A DNA stretch of 64,000 nucleotides. Origin: Opitutaceae bacterium. Lineage in GTDB: Bacteria; Verrucomicrobiota; Verrucomicrobiia; Opitutales; Opitutaceae. Shown piece after piece: positions 51,301 to 59,073 of the stretch (position 1 is its first letter; each line of letters begins with the position of its first letter). The translations under genes and the position numbers were made by a program. The DNA lies in the NCBI GenBank assembly GCA_016715765.1, contig JADJZJ010000001.1, positions 1 through 64,000 on the forward strand, given 5' to 3'. The notes beneath the pieces were generated by a model. It made no database searches, had not been told where the DNA came from, and worked only from the letters and a program-made list of their open reading frames with translations.

Positions 51301-51409
51301 AAATGTATACGGGATGGTTTCCAATGACCCCGTAATCAAATTCGATTTGCACGGACTATGGAGCCCAGAAACACACGACTACCTGGCTAGAATTATGCCT
51401 TCGCATTAG
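45314..51409 (+). CDS. Giant RHS/YD-repeat secreted protein; toxin tip lost by frameshift
   Basis: 2031 residues. An N-terminal segment (GLRWGLHLLPLCAVAQVC) looks like a Sec signal, so export resembles WapA-type rather than T6SS-linked RHS. A unique ~570-residue region is followed by many YD repeats (YDALGRPLTTVRPY, YQYDDLGRQYEVV, YAYDECGRVATVIQPDGG, YTYDAQGRLQTLT) that build the cocoon shell. The conserved RHS core ending is YGYRYLSPSTGRWLNRDPIEEQGG...VYGMVSNDPVIKFDLHGL. After this only WSPETHDYLARIMPSH remains before a stop, although toxin-like coding continues in another frame. A short in-frame repeat lies at 51009-51045. Probably a polymorphic contact-dependent toxin or surface adhesin. 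Confidence 0.92.
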   Translation: MILSALDLMRRSLARARQTEAGAFRSPWLPGLVRTGLRWGLHLLPLCAVAQVCDTGKPEPVTNVSLRSRAGTATLVGFAEYNNPATPPKKYRRQVTAGTMHLGQWSVAGCPDASEPVGYQAAFPPSEIFWANSTGSVALEPVAIDAATNQVKYRLTGLSFANHTTATPWGDLWALRVAATPADGSQSVIFSYVGQEFWLSRTAARNPYNFIVHGYWNLAGWVGHVETQRFVNVRSAVDKSIRDEWDEIIDYPRQGGDPVTTTQNQRHVGIGTFPLTSGGTPETWPGMAATAAYGDLAAVTPLSATEQRIAGKAECMGAAPLFQRAEGAVTQTLNEEDTEEDALARAAVTAGMGNVAFRERRTTGFSFAFSGFTFEVPLQIQCEGDYLVHFHFQRQARNGTAEPEKFSLTLEKKLPSGHQTLPPGRFDIATMQLHLPEGGTMPLEYDTDYTLLGVELERSCPGSEAGRDQIWHDSVHVHLSLGLGEAGRSAGQLMLDAEAITPALYAPSALAVATPYGSGTAVVRDANNRLRQVKAPAALADIVVLDANAYEVRFYAPDAIGVPDPGTGIFALNGSPYVVCKFENPDPATATRLRVSRVRGTQVRVSEFASDADTGSWTFSTGNGLRRESIAVEDLGDTRLETTTVTGADDEPVAKVWREIRVFPWGEETILEINDPDGAALTTASTYFANAGEPGYGRLQRRDFPDGSFEEHTYDALGRPLTTVRPYSGAANGNQVRQTTFAYEAISDADGDSLVEALTTTSVFIGDDEISRSHVIRWSRPIMLAGEEFLRRSDMRCATPGAAWSATDNLATETLTYGPGPFNGQVRRRHNPDGTVELTQYTLDASGRQTTVTLSGAPNATLDDVLDGTRTVTMTSGRGRTLSETVSDVASGRMLSAWQATEFDLIGRPTRIDYDDGTQVLREYACCGIATERDRTGRVTSYQYDDLGRQYEVVRDGIKTHSAFDAEGRVISVTRIGSDNSEVRLSTNLYDLAGRLVEERDAMDRPTSHDEEVQPYPGVAFVRTTTAPDGGTRIETYLQDGSLANITGTAVAPRSFQYGVDADGVYSLEIKGEATGEPGPMPGPATPPAASEWTKTSTDFLGRIWKTTLADGATAFSHFNPRGQLVRTVDPDGFATLYGYNSRGEQDTVALDLNADGLINFDGTDRITRTVTEVGERDGKVVRRVSTLVWETEGQDTPTTVAVSEQTPDGLRAWQSDHGLTTSVVTTHEGDGRRTVTTTAPDQVQTVQVFAGDRLTSTLVQAPALGVLSSATLAYDAHGRLESATDDRNGSTIYTYFADDQVHTVTTPDPDPARTGVGYDPQLTTYAYDECGRVATVIQPDGGEVHTTYWPTGLVRRTWGARTYPVEYTYDAQGRLQTLTTWQDFAGDTGRAVTTWNYHPLRGWLSGKRYADGTGPDYAYYPSGRLRTRTWARTPAVTTDYRYNPAGELTGIDYSDATPDVTTTFNRAGQAVAVTDGAGQRTMTYHASGRLENESYTAGFLASMAVHRSYDALSRLTNLAVLGSQSTVLGSADYAHDPASRLATVTAGGNTATYGYVPNAPLVETITFKQSGATRLTSTRSYDNLNRLSALNNAPASALSAAGFAYTYNSANQRIRNGRENGAYWTYGYDALGQVSVAGKKLPGGEDVPAHSFAYTYDDIGNRRSASRNAASAALMATEEYSANLLNQYVQRTVPGCIEVLGAAQPDATVTVMIPPANGTVHSTLRQGDLYHLQLPVDNAHSGKFESLTVSGVANLIGPAGEDAVTEETRSVFIPASPETFVHDLDGNLTADAHWAYAWDAENRLIAMETAAAALAVGVPGVKLEFAYDAQSRRIAKKVSNWIAGVWVLASHHVFLYDGWHMIAELDALNGNAPVRTHVWGLDVSGTLAGAGGVGGLLFTNSHLPTPNSHAAAYDGNGNIAALIDMSTGTAAATYEYSPFGETLIADGPAAAANPFRFSTKYTDPETNLLYYGYRYLSPSTGRWLNRDPIEEQGGVNVYGMVSNDPVIKFDLHGLWSPETHDYLARIMPSH
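51009..51045 (+). repeat. In-frame low-complexity insertion in the RHS core (TNSHLPTPNSH)
   Basis: ACGAACTCCCATTTGCCAAC then TCCCAACTCCC lies between GLL and AAAYDGNGN, where other RHS proteins usually have a short variable loop before the DGNGN motif. The ACTCCC/CAACTCCC units resemble an intergenic repeat read through in frame. Confidence 0.55.
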
Positions 51410-51928
51410 AAACGATGTCTACCTAGAGAAAATCGGTATCATTGTGAGAGATCAATGTCGAGCAGGCTTCGACGCAACGGCCACTGGAGTCGAATATGCT
51501 AATATGCACTCTATGTCCAAACCAGGGCAATCATCTGCATCGGCGCGTACAGAAAGAGATGCATTTGTTATGCGCCTTATAAATAAAGCAAAAAAACTAC
51601 GGAAGGACTGTCGAATTGAGGAGGCGCACAAACTGCTTGGTGAAGCATTCCACCCTGTCATGGACAGCACCAGTCCCGAGCATGTTGATGATTGGGGAAA
51701 TCCCAAGATTTGGCGTGGCGCTCTGCGGGATGGTTTTGGACATAGCCCGGCTCATCACGCTAAATGCCGGGGCCTAAAGATAATCGGATATGAAGGATCT
51801 GTAAACCCAACAAGATGGCTACTCCGGCAAACTATTATACAACGGCGGTTGAGCTTAATTACTATCATGATATTTATCACCAAGGATTGAACCAAAGTGT
51901 TCTTAAACTTGGCGGGCACGCCTGTTAG
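51410..51928 (+). pseudogene. RHS C-terminal toxin remnant, zinc phospholipase C / P1-nuclease-like
   Basis: Continuing from the RHS core in the +1 frame (one extra base near 51405-51408) gives RNDVYLEKIGIIVRDQC...EYANMHSMSKP...AHKLLGEAFHPVMDSTSPEHVDDWGN...FGHSPAHHAKC. The motif HPVMDSTSPEH has the HxxxDxxxxxH spacing of the zinc site in phospholipase C and S1/P1 nucleases (H118-D122-H128 in the Bacillus cereus enzyme), with extra His residues in THDYL, MHSM and FGHSP. A second one-base shift near 51811 links to MATPANYYTTAVELNYYHDIYHQGLNQ, which ends at the TAG at 51926. With both shifts corrected, the tip is ~190 residues, normal for an RHS toxin. Codon and base composition are clearly AT-richer than the core. 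Confidence 0.65.
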
Positions 51929-52523
51929 ACAGAGACGGCATTTCAATGTTGGGCATTACCGGAAATGGTATACAATCGCATCATTATTAGCGAATATTGC
52001 CGTAGGCGCAGGTCTGCATGGAGCGAAGGAGAAAGCCGTTTACGAGTTGCGAGCGTCCTCGCTAGGGCTGTTTGTATTGCGCTGATGTTTGCAGGCATGG
52101 TCATGCGTTTTTAGAGTCGCTGCATCAAAGGAGCAATCGACCTGTCTGGTCGCCCGAACTGGGCAGATAAGTATTTGATGTTGACCATGCGGTTGTCGCA
52201 AACCCGTTCCTGGCGTTATCAACCGATTGGGCCCAAAAGCAAATCTTGAGGTACCAAGACGGGAAACATGGATCGGGCTTTCAGTCCTCATCACAATGAG
52301 TTGATCCATACCTGGGGCGTTGCCCCAGGCTGTTATGGCAGCGCGCCGTTGGCGCTGGCCGCATCCGTGTCGAACCCCCCTCTATGGATCATTTTGTAGA
52401 CGTTCGCGAGGTATGAACCAGCGAAGCCATGACGGTATCTTCAAGCAGTGCCAAAATCCGCGCGTGGAGGCGCGGATTGGACTGCGCTTAATATGCTAAT
52501 CACTCCCGCTGCCTTATCCTGCC
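51929..52523. other. AT-richer gene-poor spacer with two hairpins
   Basis: No convincing gene, and no recognisable immunity gene for the RHS toxin. 52312-52362 carries CCTGGGGCGTTGCCCCAGG followed by AGCGCGCCGTTGGCGCT, a paired-hairpin arrangement like REP elements. 52457-52480 is an AATCCGCGC..GCGCGGATT hairpin about 45 bp beyond the desaturase stop. Composition shades back to GC-rich by 52500. Confidence 0.5.
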
Positions 52524-53708
52524 TCAAATCACCGGCGGCTTCGGTGCGTTCAGCTCGTGCGCCAGTTCGGTGACGTCCTTGTGGATGGCGGGGTCGTCGG
52601 CCTGCTTGGGGAGGGTGGCCTGGGCGGCGGCGGCGGTGGCGACGGCCATGGCGGCCGCGGCGGGCACGACACGCTTGAGCGATGAATGGGAAATCTCGGG
52701 ATGCAGGAGGGCGGCCTGGCGGGCGGCTTCGACCGAGGCCTGATGATCGGCGCGGGCGCCTTCATCGAGGACGGACTGCGGGACGGGCTTGAGGCCCCAG
52801 ATGAAACCGGTCCGGGCGAGAAGCTTCAGGCCGTAGTAGGTGGGGTCGATCTCCCACCAGTAGAAACCGTTGCGCGTGGAGGACTGGTAACGGTGGTGGT
52901 TGTTGTGCCAGCCCTCGCCGAGGGTGATGAAGGCGAGGATGGCGCTGTTGCGCGAGTCATCGCCGGTCTGGTAGCGGCGCCGGCCCATGAGGTGGGCCAT
53001 GGAATTGATGCAGCCGGTGCCATGGAACAGGACGGTGGTGCTGATGAAGAAGCCCCAGACGAGGAGCTGCCAGCCGTTGGTGCCGAGGCCGGGCGCATAG
53101 GACTCGAGCAGGGCGCCGAACCCGAAGAGGGCGGCGGCGAAGAGGATGGGCACGACGAGATCGAAGCGGTTCAGCCAGACGAGCTCGGGAAATTTCGCGA
53201 GGTCCTTGATCTTCGTGTAATCCGTCGGGAAGTTGCGCCGGCTGGTGATCCAGCCGATGTGCGACCACCAGAAACCGTGGACGTGCGGTGAGTGGGCATC
53301 CTCGGGATCGTCACTGTGCAGGTGGTGGTGGCGGTGATGGTACGCCCACCAGAGCGAACCGCGCTGGACAGTGGTGCCGGCAAAGAGCGCCAGGAGGAAC
53401 TGGCCGAAGCGCGAGGTGCTGTAGGTCTTGTGCGAGAAGTAGCGGTGGTGGATGCCGGTGACGGCAAACATGCGCAGGAAGTAGAGCGCCACGGCGGTCC
53501 AGACGGCAAAGGGGCTGGCGCCCACCCAGATGACCCCGAGGCAGCCGGCATGAAGGAAGACGAAGGGCATGACGCGCATCCAATCCACCCGGTCGGGCTC
53601 GGCGCGCAACTTTTCGGCCCCTTCCGGGCAGTAATCTGAGTCAACCCACTGCGTGAATGCAGTCAGGGCGCGGCGGAACGGCGGGAGGGTGGATGATTGA
53701 TCGGACAT
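52524..53708 (-). CDS. Acyl-CoA/fatty-acid desaturase
   Basis: 394 residues from the ATG at 53708. It has four membrane helices and the three histidine boxes of membrane di-iron desaturases: GIHHRYFSHKTY, YHHRHHHLHSDDPEDAHS (HxxHH) and GEGWHNNHHRYQ. It introduces a double bond, probably delta-9, into acyl chains in the inner membrane using electrons from a ferredoxin or cytochrome b5-like donor. An Ala/Pro-rich C-terminal tail (MAVATAAAAQATLPK) extends beyond the core. Divergent from an MFS gene over ~190 bp. Confidence 0.93.
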   Translation of the reverse strand: MSDQSSTLPPFRRALTAFTQWVDSDYCPEGAEKLRAEPDRVDWMRVMPFVFLHAGCLGVIWVGASPFAVWTAVALYFLRMFAVTGIHHRYFSHKTYSTSRFGQFLLALFAGTTVQRGSLWWAYHHRHHHLHSDDPEDAHSPHVHGFWWSHIGWITSRRNFPTDYTKIKDLAKFPELVWLNRFDLVVPILFAAALFGFGALLESYAPGLGTNGWQLLVWGFFISTTVLFHGTGCINSMAHLMGRRRYQTGDDSRNSAILAFITLGEGWHNNHHRYQSSTRNGFYWWEIDPTYYGLKLLARTGFIWGLKPVPQSVLDEGARADHQASVEAARQAALLHPEISHSSLKRVVPAAAAMAVATAAAAQATLPKQADDPAIHKDVTELAHELNAPKPPVI

Positions 53709-53895
53709 CAGAAGTTGTATGCGTCCAGACAACGAACCGGCCGAAACTGCGCGGGGCAAGCGGTGTTTGCTGTTTTTGGGAAGATTTCACCCGATTGGAA
53801 TGGGGCCCGGCCCGGGCCGTGGCGGCGCTTGCCTCGGGACGGAGGGGACGATTGTCTGCCCGCCCGTGAGCGCCCGCACCGTATCGCCTTTCGAC

Positions 53896-55134
53896 ATGCC
53901 GCCGGCCCGGCGCCGCGAGATTTTCGGCTGGTGCTGCTTCGATTTCGCGAACTCGGCCTTCACCACGATCATCATCACGACGGTGTATGCGGTGTATTTC
54001 AACAGCGTGGTCGCCGGCGGAAATCCGAACGGCCCCGGTTGGTGGGGTTCGGCCCTGGCGGTTTCCCAGATCGCGGTGATCTTCATGTCGCCGCTGCTGG
54101 GGGCCGTGGCTGACGTAACGGCGCGCAAGAAACGTTTCCTGATGAGCTCGGCGCTGGTGTGCTCGCTGGCCACGATGAGCTTGTTTTTCGCCGGCCCGGG
54201 CGAGGTGTGGCTGGCGCTCGGTCTGGTGGTCGTGGCCAATGTGGCCTTTTCGCTGGGCGAGAACTTCTGCGCGAGCTTCCTGCCTGAGATCAGCACGTCG
54301 GCGACGGTCGGCCGCATATCCAGCTATGGGTGGAGCTTCGGCTACCTGGGCGGACTGCTGAGCCTGGTGCTGGCCCTGGTCATCATCCAAAGCGGGGAGG
54401 GGCGGGTGCCGTGGACGCTGGTGATGACGGGCGTTTTTTTCCTGCTGGGCAGCCTGCCCACGCTGATGCTGCGCGAGCGGGTCCGGCCCCGGGTTCTGGC
54501 CGCGGGCGAGACGGCGCTGGGCTTGGGCTGGCGGCAGCTGGCCCGAATACGGCGGGAGCTGCCCCAGCACCGGCATCTGGCGGTCTTCTTCGGCGCCATG
54601 ACCCTCTACCTCGCCGGACTGTCGGCGGTGGTGGCGTTTGCGGGCGTATTTGCGACGCAGGTCCTGGGCATGACCCAGAGCGAATACATCAGGCTCTTCA
54701 TCGTGCTGCAATTGGCCGGAGTAGCCGGCGCGTATGGCTTCGGCGTGTTGCAGGACCGGGTCGGGGCCAAGCCGGCGCTCATTTTGTCGCTGCTCCTCTG
54801 GATCGGAGTCTGCACCTGGGCGGCCGTGTGCCAGACCAAGGGGGAGTTCTTCGTGATTGGCGTGATGGCCGGAGCCGCGATGGGATCCCTGCAATCGTCC
54901 GGCCGGGCCGTGGTGGCCATGCTGACCCCCGCCGGTCGGTCGGGCGAATTCTTTGGCTATTGGGGCTTCTTTGGGAAGCTGGCGGCGGTCATCGGTCAAT
55001 TGACCTATGGCTGGCTCGCGACCTTTGGCGGATTCAGGTTGGCCATCGCCTGCAATGCAGGTTTTTTTCTGGCCGGCCTGCTGATAATCATAGGCTTAAG
55101 GCTTAAGCCGCAGGTCCGAAATCAAACGTCCTGA
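53896..55134 (+). CDS. MFS transporter, Atg22/UMF-type
   Basis: 412 residues from the ATG at 53896 (a GTG ~30 bp upstream is possible). REIFGWCCFDFANSAFTTIIITTVYAVYF is the signature first helix of the Atg22-like MFS group, whose yeast member exports vacuolar amino acids. About 12 helices follow, with LLGAVADVTARKKRFL as the helix 2-3 MFS motif and a central loop RPRVLAAGETALGLGWRQL. Probably an inner-membrane metabolite exporter, substrate unknown. Followed by a long gene-free spacer. Confidence 0.88.
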   Translation: MPPARRREIFGWCCFDFANSAFTTIIITTVYAVYFNSVVAGGNPNGPGWWGSALAVSQIAVIFMSPLLGAVADVTARKKRFLMSSALVCSLATMSLFFAGPGEVWLALGLVVVANVAFSLGENFCASFLPEISTSATVGRISSYGWSFGYLGGLLSLVLALVIIQSGEGRVPWTLVMTGVFFLLGSLPTLMLRERVRPRVLAAGETALGLGWRQLARIRRELPQHRHLAVFFGAMTLYLAGLSAVVAFAGVFATQVLGMTQSEYIRLFIVLQLAGVAGAYGFGVLQDRVGAKPALILSLLLWIGVCTWAAVCQTKGEFFVIGVMAGAAMGSLQSSGRAVVAMLTPAGRSGEFFGYWGFFGKLAAVIGQLTYGWLATFGGFRLAIACNAGFFLAGLLIIIGLRLKPQVRNQTS

Positions 55135-55759
55135 TGTGATCGGGATGTCTGGATGCCCGTCCTAATCCTTGCGGTCAGTTACTGAAAATGCGCGAAACTG
55201 CAGGGATGAACCGTTGGTGCGGTTCAATCCTGCGAGTGGCCTCCTCCCGGGGTATCGGGGTCGGTGGCTACGAGCGCGCTCAGTAGCACAAGGATTACGA
55301 TTGGTATCAACATGGTCAGGTGTTTGTAGTCGAACGGTCTGTAACGCACATTACTATGCAGGTTCCAAACCAAATCAACCTGCTCCAATACGCATGCTTG
55401 CGTAGAAAGTTACAGGATTTGCGCGGTGGAATTAAAATGCTTCGCAGCCTGCCCTGTGAAAGCCGGTCTCGCGCCCGTGTCGGCCATTGCCTGGGACTAA
55501 TACTGTAGGGTTCGTCACCAAATTGGGTCTCTTGGTCGTCGAACGGCGCCGGCCGCAGGGAGGCCAAGTAGGGCAGGTCTGTGACCTGCCTTTTCGCGCC
55601 TACTTGCGGATGAGGCGCCCCATAGCGGATCACAGGCCCGCCCTGGTTGCGAAGTCGTAGGGCCGGTCTTTAGCCGGCACTGGTACGGAGAACTGATCTG
55701 CCGGGGTGGCGTGGCAATCGCGGGCTGAAGCTCCGCGCTACGATCGTGTGGCCTCCGGC
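55135..55759. other. Gene-free spacer with hairpins and an RJ repeat
   Basis: 55569-55592 is a GGGCAGGTCTGTGACCTGCC hairpin; 55657-55743 is the second RJ copy. The T-arm-like GGTTCAATCC at 55220 does not extend to a tRNA. No protein-coding frame in this interval is convincing. Confidence 0.6.
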
Positions 55760-56560
55760 TTATTCCGTGCGGAAGAAATTCTGCCCCTGGGGCTTGAACT
55801 TGAAGGCGGAAAAGCCGCCATCGATCACGATGTTGCTGCCGGTGATGAAGGCGGCCTTGTCGCTGGCGAGGAAGATCGCGAGCTCGGCGATGTCCTCGGG
55901 ACGGCCGAGCCGGGTGAGATGGGTGGACTCGGCGGCGGCGCGGGCGGCGGGATTGTTGTACCAATCTAGCTGGCACTCCGTGATGACGTAACCGGGACTG
56001 ATGCAGTTAACCCGGATGTTGTGCGGGGCGTAATTGAGCGCCATGGCGCGGGTCAGGGCGACGACCCCGCCCTTGGCAGCCGTGTAGCTGTCCACGCCGG
56101 GTTCGGCGATGAGCGCATCCACGGTCGCAGTGTTCAGGATCACGCCGCGCTGCTGCTTCATCATCACCGGCAGGGCGGCCTTGGACATCAGGAACACGCC
56201 CTTGAGGGCGACGTTGATCATCACGTCCCACACGGCCTCGTCGAGTTCGTGCACGGCACGGTCCTTCTCGTTGCAGAGGCGCGTGGGGGCGGCGTTGTTG
56301 TAAAGGATGTCGAGCCGGCCCCAGCTCTCGATGGCGGCGGCGACGGCCCGCTGCGCGTGGGCGGACTGGGATACGTCCGTGGCCATGAAACGGGCGGTGC
56401 CGCCGGCGGCGTTGATCTCGGCCGCGGCCGCCTCACCGTTTTTTACATCGAGGTCGGCAAGCAGCACGCGGGCGCCCTCGCGGGCGAAGAGCCGGGCGGC
56501 GGCCCGGCCGATGCCGGAGGCGGCTCCGGTGATGAGTGCGACGCGGTCCTGGAGTTGCAT
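55760..56560 (-). CDS. SDR-family oxidoreductase
   Basis: 266 residues. A classical short-chain dehydrogenase: the nucleotide-binding VALITGAASGIGRAAARLF, DVxxxx in FMATDVSQS, NNAA in ILYNNAAP, the catalytic Ser region LNTATVDAL and Tyr/Lys in SYTAAKGG, then NCISPGYVIT. The final IVIDGGFSAF is typical of the tetrameric SDRs. The Ser of the triad appears replaced by Thr or Val at NTATV, worth noting. It probably oxidises a polyol or hydroxy-acid. Same strand as the enolase-superfamily gene but separated by repeat RL. Confidence 0.88.
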   Translation of the reverse strand: MQLQDRVALITGAASGIGRAAARLFAREGARVLLADLDVKNGEAAAAEINAAGGTARFMATDVSQSAHAQRAVAAAIESWGRLDILYNNAAPTRLCNEKDRAVHELDEAVWDVMINVALKGVFLMSKAALPVMMKQQRGVILNTATVDALIAEPGVDSYTAAKGGVVALTRAMALNYAPHNIRVNCISPGYVITECQLDWYNNPAARAAAESTHLTRLGRPEDIAELAIFLASDKAAFITGSNIVIDGGFSAFKFKPQGQNFFRTE

Positions 56561-56609
56561 GGCGGAGGTGGGGTTAGGGATGATGGACTGGAAAAGTGGC
56601 GTGGCGGTG

Positions 56610-56682
56610 GGTAGCGCCCGGCCTCCGGACGGGCGTTCGGCGGGCGCGGACGAACCGGCCCGTCCGGAGGCCGGGCCCTACC
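56610..56682. repeat. RL inverted pair
   Basis: GTAGCGCCCGGCCTCCGGAC (56611-56635) with its inverted partner at 56658-56682, between the SDR and enolase-superfamily genes. Confidence 0.85.
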
Positions 56683-56724
56683 ATTGGCGTTACTGCGCCC
56701 TGGCTTTCCTGGGTGATTTGCACT

Positions 56725-57873
56725 CTAGAGCGCCGAGGTCTGGTGGGAGCGGGAGAATTTTTTGACGGCCGCTTCGCTGAGCGTCACCCCAAGTCCGGGC
56801 CGGGTCGGGACCGTGACATAGCCGTCGGATGCGACGGGCAGCTGTTCGTTGGTCATTTCCCAGCGCAGCGGCGAGACGCTGGTGGAGAACTCCAGCAATT
56901 CCTCGTCGGCATGCGCCGCGAGGAAGTGGAGATTGGCGGCCACGGTGATGTTGGTCTTGTAGCCGTGGGTGATGACGCGCTTGCCGCGGACCTTGGCGGC
57001 GGCGGCGATTTTTTGGATGCCGGTGAAGCCGCCCACCATCGTGATGTCCGGCTGGCAGATGCTCGCGCCGCCGCGATCCATCGCCTCGATGAACTCGAGC
57101 ACGTGGGTGAGCCCGAGATCGCCCACTCCGGTGGGAATCCCGTGGGCGGCCATGGCCGCATGGCCCTCGACATCGTCCAGCGGCAGCGGGGCCTCGAGAA
57201 ACAGCAGGCCGACCTCCCGGTAGGCCGGATAAAGCTTCAAGCCCTCTTCCTTGGTCTGGTAGGCGAGCGCGCAGTCCACGATGAGGCCGCGATCCGGGCC
57301 GAGCACGCGGCGCGCGGCCTTGAGCAGGCGCGTGGTCTGCGCGATGTCGTCCATCCACCACGGATCCGCGGCAAACTTGACGGCGCTCAGATGCAGGCGC
57401 GTCAGCCGGTCCGCGACCTGCCGCTCCACTTCGGACTCGGTCCGGCCCATCGGATAGATCGTGCCGTAGGCGCGGACGCGCTGGCGTTTCGCGCCACCGA
57501 TCAAGGCGTGGACGGGCTGGCCGGCAGCCTGGCCGCGCAGGTCCCAGATTGCCAGATCGAGTCCGCCCATGGCGTGCATGGTCAGGCCGCGGCGGCCGAC
57601 ATAGTCGCAGGCATTATAAAGATCGGACCAGAGTTGGATGTCCCGCGGATCGCGGCCCAGCAGCACGCCGGCGAGGCCACGGGCGTGATTGTGCGCATCG
57701 GGTCCGTGGATCAACGCCTGGATGGCGGGCGGAAAGGATTCGACTTCGCCGATGCCGACCAACCCGGTGTCCGTCGTGATCCGGATGACGCAGTCATCGT
57801 AAGACCCGTCGAACAGGCTGATGCCCGGGTCCTCATGGCGCATGTGAAAGGTTTCGATACGGGCGATTTTCAT
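56725..57873 (-). CDS. Mandelate racemase / muconate lactonizing enzyme family protein
   Basis: 382 residues, enolase superfamily. The N-terminal capping domain starts MKIARIETFHMRHEDPG. The barrel carries the candidate base Lys in HLSAVKFAADPWW, metal ligands in LIVDCALAYQ and LLFLEAPLP, a third ligand position reading TGVGDLG (Asp where Glu is usual), and a C-terminal VITHGYKTN His. This fits acid-sugar dehydratases or racemases. It overlaps no gene but starts 5 bp after the M24 peptidase stop, so the two form an operon. The specific substrate is unknown. Confidence 0.9.
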   Translation of the reverse strand: MKIARIETFHMRHEDPGISLFDGSYDDCVIRITTDTGLVGIGEVESFPPAIQALIHGPDAHNHARGLAGVLLGRDPRDIQLWSDLYNACDYVGRRGLTMHAMGGLDLAIWDLRGQAAGQPVHALIGGAKRQRVRAYGTIYPMGRTESEVERQVADRLTRLHLSAVKFAADPWWMDDIAQTTRLLKAARRVLGPDRGLIVDCALAYQTKEEGLKLYPAYREVGLLFLEAPLPLDDVEGHAAMAAHGIPTGVGDLGLTHVLEFIEAMDRGGASICQPDITMVGGFTGIQKIAAAAKVRGKRVITHGYKTNITVAANLHFLAAHADEELLEFSTSVSPLRWEMTNEQLPVASDGYVTVPTRPGLGVTLSEAAVKKFSRSHQTSAL

Positions 57874-57878
57874 GGGAA

Positions 57879-58982
57879 TTATCCTTTGCGATGGTGCGTG
57901 AGCACTTCGTTGCCGCTCTTGGTCACGAGCACCACGTCTTCCAATCTCACGCCGGCCTCACCGGGAAAATAGACCCCCGGTTCCAGGGCGATCACCATGC
58001 CTGGTGCGAGCACGGTCGCGTCGCCCTCCACGATGCGCGGGGCTTCGTGATAACAGACGCCGATGCCATGACCGGTGTGATGAGGGTAGGGCGTGTAGCC
58101 GCGCGCGGTGATGAAGGCGCGGACCTGCCGGTCGATTTCACCGGCAACGGCGCCGGGCCGGATGAGGGAGATCGCAAAGTCGAGCGCATCACCGGCGATG
58201 TGCTTCAGTTCGAGCAGTCGCGCCGTCGGTTCGCCGGCGGGAATGACGCCGCAGATGTCACCCCAGTAGTTGCCGAGCCGGGGCACGATATCGGCCAGCA
58301 CCCATTCGCCCGCCGCCACGGTGCGGCCGGTCGGCGGACCGCCGATGTCGCCGGTGCGGGTGCCGGAAACGAAATCCGCGAGCAGGGGCAGGCGGCGGCC
58401 GGCGCGCGACTCCAGGGCAGCGCGGAGATCGCCCCAGATGGCCAGTTCGGTCCGGCCGGGCCGCACGAGCGCGGGCAGCAGGGCCTGGGCATGGTCGCAG
58501 AGATCGAGCGCGGCGCGGAGGGCGGTGAGCTCCGCCGGGGTCTTGATCATGCGCAGATCGGCGAGGTCGCCGTCGATGGCCCGGGCCCCGTCAAGCATCC
58601 CGGCCAGAGCGGCGGGCAGGTGGTTGAACTCGACGCCGAGTTTGCGCGGGTCGCGGCCGGCCAGGAGGTCCCGCGCTTTTTCCAGATAAGGCCGGCTGGG
58701 TGCCAAGGGACCGGAAGGGGTGTAGCTGGCGTAGGGGAGGCCGGTGAGATCGAGGGCGGCGGGGTCGGGCGTCTCGCAGTCGGGATAAAGCAGGGTGGCG
58801 CGGTCCGGTTCGATGAGCAGGAGTGACGGACCGCCCGCGAAGGGATTGGGACCGGTTTCAATGGCGGACTCGTGGCCGGAGGCCCAATCCACGGAAAACG
58901 GCGAAGTCAGCAAAACGGCGTCGAGGCCGGAGGGCCGCAGCCAGGCGCCGAGCCGGGAGCGGATGTCGGGGTCGAGGGGCAT
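57879..58982 (-). CDS. M24-family metallopeptidase (Xaa-Pro/creatinase-like)
   Basis: 367 residues from the ATG at 58982; the upstream in-frame extension is not conserved in style. The N-terminal creatinase-like domain (VLLTSPFSVDWASGHESA) precedes the pita-bread fold with metal ligands: Asp in VLADIVPRLGNYWGDICG, His in PHHTGHGIG, Glu in GMVIALEPGVYF and GVRLEDVVLV. Such enzymes cleave Xaa-Pro dipeptides or creatine-like amides. Five bases separate it from the enolase-superfamily gene downstream, so they probably share a transcript. Confidence 0.9.
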   Translation of the reverse strand: MPLDPDIRSRLGAWLRPSGLDAVLLTSPFSVDWASGHESAIETGPNPFAGGPSLLLIEPDRATLLYPDCETPDPAALDLTGLPYASYTPSGPLAPSRPYLEKARDLLAGRDPRKLGVEFNHLPAALAGMLDGARAIDGDLADLRMIKTPAELTALRAALDLCDHAQALLPALVRPGRTELAIWGDLRAALESRAGRRLPLLADFVSGTRTGDIGGPPTGRTVAAGEWVLADIVPRLGNYWGDICGVIPAGEPTARLLELKHIAGDALDFAISLIRPGAVAGEIDRQVRAFITARGYTPYPHHTGHGIGVCYHEAPRIVEGDATVLAPGMVIALEPGVYFPGEAGVRLEDVVLVTKSGNEVLTHHRKG

Positions 58983-59073
58983 CGCGCCGCAGTGGAGCAA
59001 CAATTCCTGAAAAAGAAAAGCGCCGCGCGGGGAAATCGCGCGGCGCCGAAGAATTTTCAGGAATGACCCGGGC

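Noticed and set aside
51444..51890. Independent gene or immunity protein after the RHS gene
   Set aside because: Its sequence reads as the continuation of the RHS toxin tip in another frame, with zinc-ligand motifs, rather than as an immunity protein.
52040..52309. Minus-strand 89-residue frame in the AT-rich spacer
   Set aside because: No recognisable features, no ribosome binding site, and Arg/His/Thr-rich random-like composition.
55170..55250. tRNA gene suggested by GGTTCAATCC with a T-stem-like context
   Set aside because: No matching acceptor stem, D arm or anticodon arm could be built around it.
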